Part shown: positions 16,434 through 22,922 of the stretch, piece after piece
Layout: the number at the start of each line of letters is the position of its first letter
Position numbering within the stretch: the first letter of the stretch is position 1
NCBI GenBank assembly: GCA_024690605.1
Contig: JAILOV010000074.1
Location: forward strand, 1 to 35,426
Direction: 5' to 3'
Source of the DNA: Lachnospiraceae bacterium
Lineage (GTDB): Bacteria; Bacillota; Clostridia; Lachnospirales; Lachnospiraceae
DNA length: 35,426 bases
Translations under genes and position numbers: made by a program
The notes under the pieces: model-generated
What the model was told of the DNA's origin: nothing
Seen by the model: only the letters and a program-made list of their open reading frames with translations
Database searches by the model: none

Positions 16434-17426
16434 TTAGCCTTCCCATTTATTGGCATCGTCAAAATGCCAGAGATTCGATGTGCTGTATTCGGCAGGGAGA
16501 ACGATCCATTTTCCTTTCTTGTCCTGAATGTACCACTGCGCTTCGGCATCGTCATATTCCATCCATCCGTAATCGCCGTAATTGTCGGAAATACCTTCGA
16601 ACCAGTACTGCCAGACGGGCGGATCGACTTCTTCATTAAAGTAGAACCAGCACCCGGTCGTCTCATCATGATAGTCCTCGCCGTCCAGATAGCATTCTCT
16701 GCCGATCGGAGCCGCATAATAGGAGGAAGGCAGGGATGTCTGTGCGGATTCGACATAGGTTCCGTTGTCGTAGGAGGAATCGGCATATTCATCGTCATCA
16801 TCCAGTAAGGATCCGCAGGCAAAGAACACGAACAGAAACGCGATAATAAATCCGATGATACCGCCCTTATTATCCGAAAGTGAGGACGTTTCGTTACGGG
16901 ATGTTACGTCCGAACCGGAGCCGGCTGCGCCCTCATCCTTCACCTGAACGGACAGAGGGGCACCGCAGTGTTCGCAGTTGGGAAGCGTTCCGCCGTCCCA
17001 TTTGATCTTGGTCAGCGATTCGCAGTACTCGCATTTGCAGATCGTCTCTTCGTTTTTGATCGCGACGGAATCATAGTGATTGCCGTCCTCATCATAGTAG
17101 CCCGCCTGATAGGTGGTCGTGCCGACGGTCCAGGGGATCGGATAATAGACATAGTCATGCGTGCGGCATTGGAACTGCCTGTGATCATTCCTGCTGTAGC
17201 CGCTTGGCTGATTGCGTCTGGGTCTGGGTGCATGATAGGTACTTCCCGATGAGGATCGCGAAGAACTGCTGCTGTGGCTCGACGAGGAATGACTGCTCGG
17301 TCCGCGGGAAGACGATGAACGCGACGACGAATAACTCCGGCTCGAAGAACGGCTGCTGGAGTGCGAGGAATGACTGCTGTGACTGTGACTGCTGTGGCTG
17401 CTTGATGAATGATGGCTGGGCGGCAT
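16434..17426 (-). CDS. His/Ser-rich protein with zinc-ribbon and membrane segment
   Basis: This 330-residue protein opens with about 70 residues almost wholly of Ser and His, then Ser and Arg (PPSHHSSSSHSSHSHSS...). A conserved-looking segment with YYPIPWTVGTTTYQAGYYDEDGNHYDS follows, then a zinc-ribbon-like CKCEYCESLTK...LPNCEHCGAP, a hydrophobic helix (IIGFIIAFLFVFFACG) and a C-terminal domain with repeated acidic/aromatic tetrads (WFYFNEEVDPPVWQYWFEG). The ATG at 17426 has AAGGAGG nine bases upstream. A longer frame to 17489 lacks one. The His tract could bind metal ions or be a flexible tail; I do not recognise a named family. It follows another zinc-ribbon gene by 40 bp. Confidence 0.78.
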   Translation of the reverse strand: MPPSHHSSSSHSSHSHSSHSSHSSSRSSSRSYSSSRSSSSRGPSSHSSSSHSSSSSRSSSGSTYHAPRPRRNQPSGYSRNDHRQFQCRTHDYVYYPIPWTVGTTTYQAGYYDEDGNHYDSVAIKNEETICKCEYCESLTKIKWDGGTLPNCEHCGAPLSVQVKDEGAAGSGSDVTSRNETSSLSDNKGGIIGFIIAFLFVFFACGSLLDDDDEYADSSYDNGTYVESAQTSLPSSYYAAPIGRECYLDGEDYHDETTGCWFYFNEEVDPPVWQYWFEGISDNYGDYGWMEYDDAEAQWYIQDKKGKWIVLPAEYSTSNLWHFDDANKWEG

Positions 17427-17466
17427 GGAAAGAACCCTCCTTGTTGTTATAAATTGTTTGCTTTTC

Positions 17467-18009
17467 TCAACATTCCGGCTTTGTGTCATCCGGTTTCATT
17501 TCAGCTGTGTCGGATTTATCGTTAACATCAGCATTTTCCCGGTGATTCTCCACAGGCTTCTCCGCGTCCTCAAAATGATAGCCGCAGCTCGTGCAGAAGA
17601 GATTTCCCTCTCCTCTCTTCGCGCCGCATTTCGGACAGATATTCGCGGACTCACCGTTCGCCTGGAAAACCGGTTCCTGCTTCGATCCGCATTTGCTGCA
17701 GAAAAGGCTGTCCAGCGTGATGATGTTGCCGCAGGATGAACACTTTCTCATGCCCTGCAGGGAAAGCTTCCGCTTTTCCTGAACATCCTCGTCGAGGTTG
17801 ATCCGCTTCAACGTCGCAATGTTTTCTGCGAACGCGGCGTCCACATTGTCATCATCCATATGTGCGGCGGCATATTTCTGTCCGATGAGGATATAGGTCT
17901 GTGTCTTTTCCTTTTGCAGCTCCGCGAGCTTCTGGTCGCAGGCTGCGACCTCGGGAGAAACGCCGGAGATCTGCTGCGAGAGCGCAGCGCCGATACTGTG
18001 AAGATTCAT
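17467..18009 (-). CDS. Zinc-ribbon protein with N-terminal coiled coil
   Basis: This 180-residue protein has an N-terminal helical part (about 1-75, with CDQKLAELQKEKTQTYILIGQKYAAAH) and two zinc ribbons, CSSCGNIITLDSLFCSKCGS and CPKCGAKRGEGNLFCTSCG. It ends in an acidic polar tail ending TKPEC. No membrane segment is visible. The ATG at 18009 follows AAAGGAG by five bases. Proteins of this type are frequent in Lachnospiraceae and of unknown function. The juxtaposition with the next zinc-ribbon gene suggests a shared role. Confidence 0.78.
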   Translation of the reverse strand: MNLHSIGAALSQQISGVSPEVAACDQKLAELQKEKTQTYILIGQKYAAAHMDDDNVDAAFAENIATLKRINLDEDVQEKRKLSLQGMRKCSSCGNIITLDSLFCSKCGSKQEPVFQANGESANICPKCGAKRGEGNLFCTSCGYHFEDAEKPVENHRENADVNDKSDTAEMKPDDTKPEC

Positions 18010-18025
18010 GTTGGCTCCTTTCTTT

Positions 18026-18202
18026 TTAATTCCATAACTCAAAAATCGAGTTCAGGAAAATTGTCCAGTCGTTGTCGTCCATCTGTCCGAGATCAAAATG
18101 AAAAAAGGCCTTTTTGTCTTTGTAGATGTATTCCTCCGGATCCTTTTTGCGATCCCTTGTCAGATTGACAGTCAGTCTTCCGTCATCCGTCCAGATGCGC
18201 AG
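18026..18202 (-). pseudogene. Coding-like frame without a normal start codon after plsY
   Basis: A reading frame is open from just after a stop at 18224-18226 to a TAA at 18026-18028. Its translation looks like real protein: LRIWTDDGRLTVNLTRDRKK, then DPEEYIYKDKKAFFHFDLGQ, then MDDNDWTIFLNSIFELWN. It contains no ATG, GTG or TTG before codon 42. The coordinates given start at a CTG (18202), the only plausible codon near the front. It may be the 3' remnant of a gene whose 5' part was lost when the accessory genes entered here, or it may use a rare start codon. It lies in a different frame from plsY, so simple read-through would not fuse them. Confidence 0.45.
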
Positions 18203-18213
18203 ATGATCGGCGT

Positions 18214-18891
18214 CTAGTGCGTTTCACCTTCCTTGTTTTTCTTAAACAGATAGGTTTTACGTTCTTCATGCTTTAACAGTCTGACAATATTCGCACGATG
18301 CTGCCAGTAGGCCAGCGCAGCCATCAGGAACGCGATAAAATACATCTCGAGAAGAAGCGGCTGCGCCATGCCGTACAGGCCGCACTGTCCCTCGATGATC
18401 AGAAGAATGACGAAGCCGGCATAGAGGCATAGGGAGCCGAGAGAAACAAAATGCGTGATGAGAAACGGAATGAAAAAGGCAGCGAGCCCCATCGGAACAA
18501 AGGACCAGTGAAGAGCGATAAGATACCCGGCTGTGCAGGCGATGCCCTTTCCGCCTTTGAAATTCATATAGAACGGAAAATCATGGCCGATGACACATCC
18601 GGCAGCCGTGTAGATCTTCAGGAGCCAGATCATGTCCTCATGGGTTTTCCCGAAGAGGATCGCGGTGAAAACGATCGCCAGGATACATTTGATCATGTCG
18701 CCGAAGAGCACGATGAAACCGGCCTTTGTCCCGAGCACCCGGAGCGTGTTCGTCGTGCCGGCATTGCCGCTTCCGTGTTTGCGGATATCGATCCCTTTCA
18801 ATTTTCCGTAAAAATATGCCGTCTGCACCATACCGAACAGATAGCCGATGACCAGACACAGGATGCGTACCGTGACCGGATTGCTCATCAT
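18214..18891 (-). CDS. plsY: Glycerol-3-phosphate acyltransferase PlsY
   Basis: PlsY transfers an acyl group from acyl-phosphate to glycerol 3-phosphate, the first step of phospholipid synthesis. The sequence has several membrane helices and the three family motifs: YFYGKLKGIDIRKHGSGNAG (acyl-phosphate/G3P site with the conserved SGNxGxTN), a middle GHDFPFYMNFKGGKGIACT, and a C-terminal region containing HRANIVRLL. It is slightly longer than typical because of a basic tail (KTYLFKKNKEGETH). Starts at 18894 (GTG), 18891 and 18888 (ATG) are adjacent; AAAGAGG lies before them. It begins at the der stop codon. Confidence 0.95.
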   Translation of the reverse strand: MMSNPVTVRILCLVIGYLFGMVQTAYFYGKLKGIDIRKHGSGNAGTTNTLRVLGTKAGFIVLFGDMIKCILAIVFTAILFGKTHEDMIWLLKIYTAAGCVIGHDFPFYMNFKGGKGIACTAGYLIALHWSFVPMGLAAFFIPFLITHFVSLGSLCLYAGFVILLIIEGQCGLYGMAQPLLLEMYFIAFLMAALAYWQHRANIVRLLKHEERKTYLFKKNKEGETH

Positions 18892-20216
18892 CACACCTCT
18901 TTCTCTCTCACGATGAATTTTAACGGCGTGCCTCGGAAACCGAAGGCATCGCGCAATTGATTCTCAAGATAGCGCATATAGGAAAAATGTGCAAGTTCTC
19001 TGTCATTGACAAACACGACAAAGGTCGGCGGACGGACAGAAACCTGCGTCATGTAGAAGATCCGGAGCGGTTTGCCTTTGTCCGCGGGCGGCTGCTGCAT
19101 GACGAGTGCTCTGGTCAGCACCTCGTTCAGAACACCGGTCTGGATGCGCATCGCATGATTCTCGCTCACCATGTCGATCAGATCATAAAGCTTTGTCAGG
19201 CGCTGTCCGGTCTCAGCGGAGACGAACAGGATCTCCGCATAGGGCATAAAGGAAAGCGTCGAACGGATATTCTCCGTATACTCCTTGACGGTCTTGTTGT
19301 CCTTTTCGATCAGATCCCACTTGTTGACGGCGATGATCACCGCTTTGCCGTTCTCATGCGCAAGACCGGCGATCTTGGCGTCCTGTTCCGTGACCCCTTC
19401 GACGGCGTCAATGACGAGCACGACCACCTGTGCGCGCTCAACGGCACTGACGGATCGGATGATCATGAATCGCTCGAGTTGTTCCTTGATCTTGTTCTTG
19501 CGGCGAAGACCGGCCGTGTCAATAAAGATATATTCTCTGTCGTCATAAATGACTTCCGTATCGATCGCGTCCCGTGTGGTGCCTGCAATGTCAGAGACAA
19601 GCAGCCGGTCTTTGCCGATCAGCCGGTTGATGATCGAGGATTTGCCGACATTGGGTTTTCCGACGACAGCGACACGGATGCGATCATCCTCTTCTTCGCC
19701 GGCCTCTTCATCATCCGGGGCAAAGAGCTTCACCACCTCATCCATGAGATCACCAAGTCCCTGCCGGTTTGCAGCGGAAAGCGGGTGCGGATCGCCCAGT
19801 CCCAGTTCATAGAATTCATAGATCCCGGGCACATCCCGTTCAAAGGCGTCGATCTTGTTGACCGCGAGCACAACCGGCTTGCCGGAACGCCGCAGCATGT
19901 CGGCCACCTGCGCATCCGCGTCCACGAGGCCGGTCTTGCCGTCAACGAGAAACAGGATCACATCCGCCGTGTCGATGGCGATCTGCGCCTGTTCACGCAT
20001 CTGCTTCAGGATCTTGTCCGATGTGTCCGGCTCAATCCCTCCGGTATCCACCAGCGTAAAGGTGTGACCGGTCCATTCCACATCCTGATAGATTCGGTCA
20101 CGCGTTACCCCGGGTGTGTCCTCGACGATCGAGATCCGTTTGCCCGCCAGAGCGTTGAAAAGTGATGATTTTCCCACATTGGGCCGCCCGACGACAGCCA
20201 CGATATTTTTTCTCAT
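18891..20216 (-). CDS. der: Ribosome-assembly GTPase Der (EngA)
   Basis: Der is an essential tandem-GTPase needed for 50S subunit maturation. Both GTPase domains are visible: VVGRPNVGKSSLFNAL and DTPGVTRDRIYQDV with DTGGIEP and NKIDAFE in the first, and VVGKPNVGKSSIINRL, GTTRDAID, DTAGLRRK and NKWDLIEKD in the second. A C-terminal KH-like domain follows (LRIFYMTQVSVRPPTFVVFVN, ending FRGTPLKFIVREKEV). The length of 441 is normal. It starts three bases after the DUF512 gene, whose last codons provide GAGGA as ribosome-binding site. Confidence 0.97.
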   Translation of the reverse strand: MRKNIVAVVGRPNVGKSSLFNALAGKRISIVEDTPGVTRDRIYQDVEWTGHTFTLVDTGGIEPDTSDKILKQMREQAQIAIDTADVILFLVDGKTGLVDADAQVADMLRRSGKPVVLAVNKIDAFERDVPGIYEFYELGLGDPHPLSAANRQGLGDLMDEVVKLFAPDDEEAGEEEDDRIRVAVVGKPNVGKSSIINRLIGKDRLLVSDIAGTTRDAIDTEVIYDDREYIFIDTAGLRRKNKIKEQLERFMIIRSVSAVERAQVVVLVIDAVEGVTEQDAKIAGLAHENGKAVIIAVNKWDLIEKDNKTVKEYTENIRSTLSFMPYAEILFVSAETGQRLTKLYDLIDMVSENHAMRIQTGVLNEVLTRALVMQQPPADKGKPLRIFYMTQVSVRPPTFVVFVNDRELAHFSYMRYLENQLRDAFGFRGTPLKFIVREKEV

Positions 20217-20219
20217 TGC

Positions 20220-21632
20220 TCATTCCTCATGAAGTTCATAGGCCTGCGGACGATGCGACCGGATGAGTGTGCCGTTCCTGCAGATCCCGTCTGGGTGTCC
20301 GAGAAATGCCATCAGTGTTCCCTCTCCGGAACCGTCAAACACACCGACCGGAACGCCGAATGTCTTTTCGATCTCTCCGACATGCACGTCGTCCAGAAGC
20401 ACATCTTCGTCGGCACGCAGCAGATTGTCGGGTAAAAGGAGCATTTCCCCCAGTTCTCTGTCCTTCAGCTGACCGATGATGTCCTGACCGGTCAGCAGGC
20501 CCGTTACCGTGATCCGTTCGCCGAAGAAATCATTGCGGATCTCATAGAGGTGGATCTTCAGGGACGGACAGACTTCCTCAAGATCCTTAGCGAGCTTTGC
20601 AACGGTCGGATAGATCAGTCTGCCGGTCACACAGGAGATCTCACGGTAAACCGGTTCTGTTCTGTCCCGTTGATAAGCTTCGAGCGCTTCCGCAAAGGAA
20701 TCCATGAGGAGCCGCAGCATCCCGACGCCGTTTTCCAGCTGCAGATAACCGTCATACATCTCTGCCTTCGGGATCTGACGCCCTGCGAGCAGATACCATT
20801 CATCCGATGCGTGGACAAAATGAATGCCGTATTCCTGAAACGCAAGCTCCTGAAAATGTTCGATCAGCGAAAGCGTTTCCAGGGCGTCTTCTTTTGTAAA
20901 AGGTTCGAGCGGATAAAGACCTTCCCGAAACCGTGTCAGCCCGACCGGCACCACGGACAGGCTCCGAAGATTCGGCAGATACCGCATGAGATCACCGATC
21001 GTCTTCCGCAGCCGCTCTCCGTCATTGATCCCCTTGCAGAGCACGATCTGGCCGTTCAGTTCGATCCGCGGATCCTTTTCGATCAGAAGATCCACTTTAT
21101 CCAATGCCTCACCGGCAAAACGGTTGCCGAGCATCTGACAGCGAAGTGCCCTGTCTGTCGTGTGAAAGGAGATATTGATCGGGCTCATGTGATAGCGGGT
21201 GATCCGGTCGATATCCTCGTCACTCAGATTCGTCAGGGTCACATAATTGCCCTGCAGAAAGGAGAGCCGGGAATCATCATCCTTAAAGTACAGGGTTTCC
21301 CGCATGCCCTTGGGCATCTGATCGATGAAGCAGAAGATACAGTGGTTCCTGCAGGAGCGATATTCGTCCATCAGGCCGTTTTCAAAGGTCAGCCCGAGAT
21401 CATCATCCGCGTCCTTTTCGATCTCATAGTCCCATTCCTCTCCGTCCCTGCTGACGACAGTAAGGGTCAGTTCCTCTTCGGCAATTAGAAAACGGTAGTC
21501 AAAGATGTCCACAACTTTTCTTCCGTCGATCGAGAGCAGACGATCTCCCGCCGAGATGCCGAGTTCATCAGCGATACTACCCGGCTCGACAGCCCGGATC
21601 AGATGTCCCTCAGAACGTTTCTCCTTTTTCAT
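20220..21632 (-). CDS. DUF512 protein with PDZ and radical-SAM-like domains
   Basis: This protein of about 470 residues has an N-terminal PDZ-like domain (EPGSIADELGISAGDRLLSIDGRKV), a cysteine motif CRNHCIFC (C94, C98, C101) typical of the DUF512 radical-SAM-like family, and the C-terminal DUF512 domain (ITVTGLLTGQDIIGQL...DDVHVGEIEKTFGVPV). The function of the family is unknown, and its place next to der is conserved in Clostridia. A GTG at 21668 is in frame, but I prefer ATG 21632: the likely -10 box lies between them. No ribosome-binding site precedes that ATG, so the mRNA may be leaderless. Confidence 0.9.
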   Translation of the reverse strand: MKKEKRSEGHLIRAVEPGSIADELGISAGDRLLSIDGRKVVDIFDYRFLIAEEELTLTVVSRDGEEWDYEIEKDADDDLGLTFENGLMDEYRSCRNHCIFCFIDQMPKGMRETLYFKDDDSRLSFLQGNYVTLTNLSDEDIDRITRYHMSPINISFHTTDRALRCQMLGNRFAGEALDKVDLLIEKDPRIELNGQIVLCKGINDGERLRKTIGDLMRYLPNLRSLSVVPVGLTRFREGLYPLEPFTKEDALETLSLIEHFQELAFQEYGIHFVHASDEWYLLAGRQIPKAEMYDGYLQLENGVGMLRLLMDSFAEALEAYQRDRTEPVYREISCVTGRLIYPTVAKLAKDLEEVCPSLKIHLYEIRNDFFGERITVTGLLTGQDIIGQLKDRELGEMLLLPDNLLRADEDVLLDDVHVGEIEKTFGVPVGVFDGSGEGTLMAFLGHPDGICRNGTLIRSHRPQAYELHEE

Positions 21633-21639
21633 TCTTATA

Positions 21640-21668
21640 ATAATACATGATATTTCTTGACGTGTCAC
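21640..21668 (-). promoter_or_regulatory. Promoter of the DUF512-der transcript
   Basis: The minus strand shows GTGACA (21663-21668), 17 bases, then TATTAT (21640-21645). Only seven bases separate the -10 box from the ATG, so the predicted first base of the mRNA is at or next to the start codon. Its -35 box abuts that of the divergent prs promoter. Confidence 0.55.
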
Positions 21669-21685
21669 TGTTTTTTATTGATAAT
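21657..21685 (+). promoter_or_regulatory. Promoter of prs
   Basis: The plus strand shows TTGACG (21657-21662), 17 bases, then GATAAT (21680-21685), followed by GAGAGGAG and the prs ATG at 21708. Confidence 0.72.
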
Positions 21686-21707
21686 TGACCTGAGAGGAGT
21701 TACCGTC

Positions 21708-22919
21708 ATGCCTGATTTTCGCAAACTGGAGGAAGCGCTTCCCGTAGCGCCGCTTCGCATCATCGCCATGGAATCCGCAAAACCGCTCGGATCCCGCATC
21801 AATGACTATCTGGTCCGATTCCGACACACGCTCCACCAGATGCCTTCCAACGATCCCGCTTTCAAGGGCTACACGGAGGATAATTATCTGATCGACTATG
21901 CCTGCCCACGGTTCGGAAGCGGCGAAAGCAAGGGGGAAATCAAAACAAGTGTACGCGGAGTCGACCTGTTCATCCTGACGGATGTCTGCAATCCCAGCAT
22001 CACATACAAAATGTACGGCTTTGAGAATCACATGTCGCCGGATGATCATTATCAGGACCTCAAACGTGTGATCGCCGCAGCGGACGGTAAGGCCAAGCGG
22101 ATCACGGTGATCATGCCCTTCCTCTATGAAGGCAGACAGCACAAAAAAACCGGCTGGGAATCCCTGGATGCGGCCACGATGTTTGCCGAGCTGCATGAAA
22201 TGGGGATCACCAACTTCATTACCTTTGACGCCCATGATCCCCGGATCTCAAACTCCGCACCGATCGGCGGCTTTGACAATTTCATGGCCTCCTATCAGTT
22301 CCTGAAGGCACTGTTAAAGAACATTAATGATCTCACTGTGGACAAGGATCATCTCGTTGTCATCAGTCCCGATGAGGGTGCGCTGGATCGCGCGGTCTAT
22401 TTCGCGGGAGTGCTCGGTGCCGATACCGGCATGTTCTACAAAAGACGTGACTACTCCAGGATCGTGAACGGATCCAATCCGATCGTTGCACATGAATTCC
22501 TCGGTTCCGGTATTGAGGGCAAGGATGCGATCATCATCGACGACATGATCTCTTCGGGCAACAGCATCATCGATACTGCGGCCAAGATCAAGGAGAAAGG
22601 TGCCCGTCGTGTGTTCCTCTGCACGACCTTCGGTCTGTTCACGAACGGACTCGAACTGTTTGACAAAGCCTGGGAAGCCGGCAAGTTTGACCGTGTGATC
22701 ACGACCAACCTCACCTGGCAGCCGGCGGAACTCAAAGAACGTCCCTGGTTTCTTGAAGCGGACATGAGCAAGTTCCTTGCGACGATCATTGACTTCATCA
22801 ATCACGACGCGGGTCTCTCCGGGGTCATGACGCCCACGGAGAAGATCCACGAGATCGTCGCGCATTATAACAAACGGGAGACCGATACCGCTGCGAAGAT
22901 GATCGAAGTTGAGGAATGA
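21708..22919 (+). CDS. prs: Ribose-phosphate pyrophosphokinase (PRPP synthetase), long form
   Basis: This enzyme makes PRPP from ribose 5-phosphate and ATP for purine, pyrimidine, NAD, His and Trp synthesis. Seen: the metal/substrate segment FDAHDPRISNSAPIGGFDNF, the flexible loop region GMFYKRRDYS, and the PRPP loop IIDDMISSGNSIIDTA. At 403 residues it is clearly longer than the classical enzyme of about 315. The extra length lies at the N-terminus (lead segment to about residue 60) and in inserts; such long forms occur in clostridia. GAGAGGAG sits eight bases before ATG 21708; an upstream in-frame ATG at 21657 overlaps the promoter. It is the only plus-strand gene here and converges on the histidine kinase gene with three bases between the stops. 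Confidence 0.92.
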   Translation: MPDFRKLEEALPVAPLRIIAMESAKPLGSRINDYLVRFRHTLHQMPSNDPAFKGYTEDNYLIDYACPRFGSGESKGEIKTSVRGVDLFILTDVCNPSITYKMYGFENHMSPDDHYQDLKRVIAAADGKAKRITVIMPFLYEGRQHKKTGWESLDAATMFAELHEMGITNFITFDAHDPRISNSAPIGGFDNFMASYQFLKALLKNINDLTVDKDHLVVISPDEGALDRAVYFAGVLGADTGMFYKRRDYSRIVNGSNPIVAHEFLGSGIEGKDAIIIDDMISSGNSIIDTAAKIKEKGARRVFLCTTFGLFTNGLELFDKAWEAGKFDRVITTNLTWQPAELKERPWFLEADMSKFLATIIDFINHDAGLSGVMTPTEKIHEIVAHYNKRETDTAAKMIEVEE

Positions 22920-22922
22920 TCC

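Noticed and set aside
17230..17420. Short tandem DNA repeats resembling a CRISPR-like array
   Set aside because: The units are codon repeats for Ser, His and Arg in one reading frame, with no spacers of constant length.
18957..20165. 402-codon open frame on the plus strand
   Set aside because: It is antisense to der, which is unmistakable, and the antisense product matches no known family pattern.
20550..21488. 312-codon open frame on the plus strand
   Set aside because: It is antisense to the DUF512 gene and has no ribosome-binding site.
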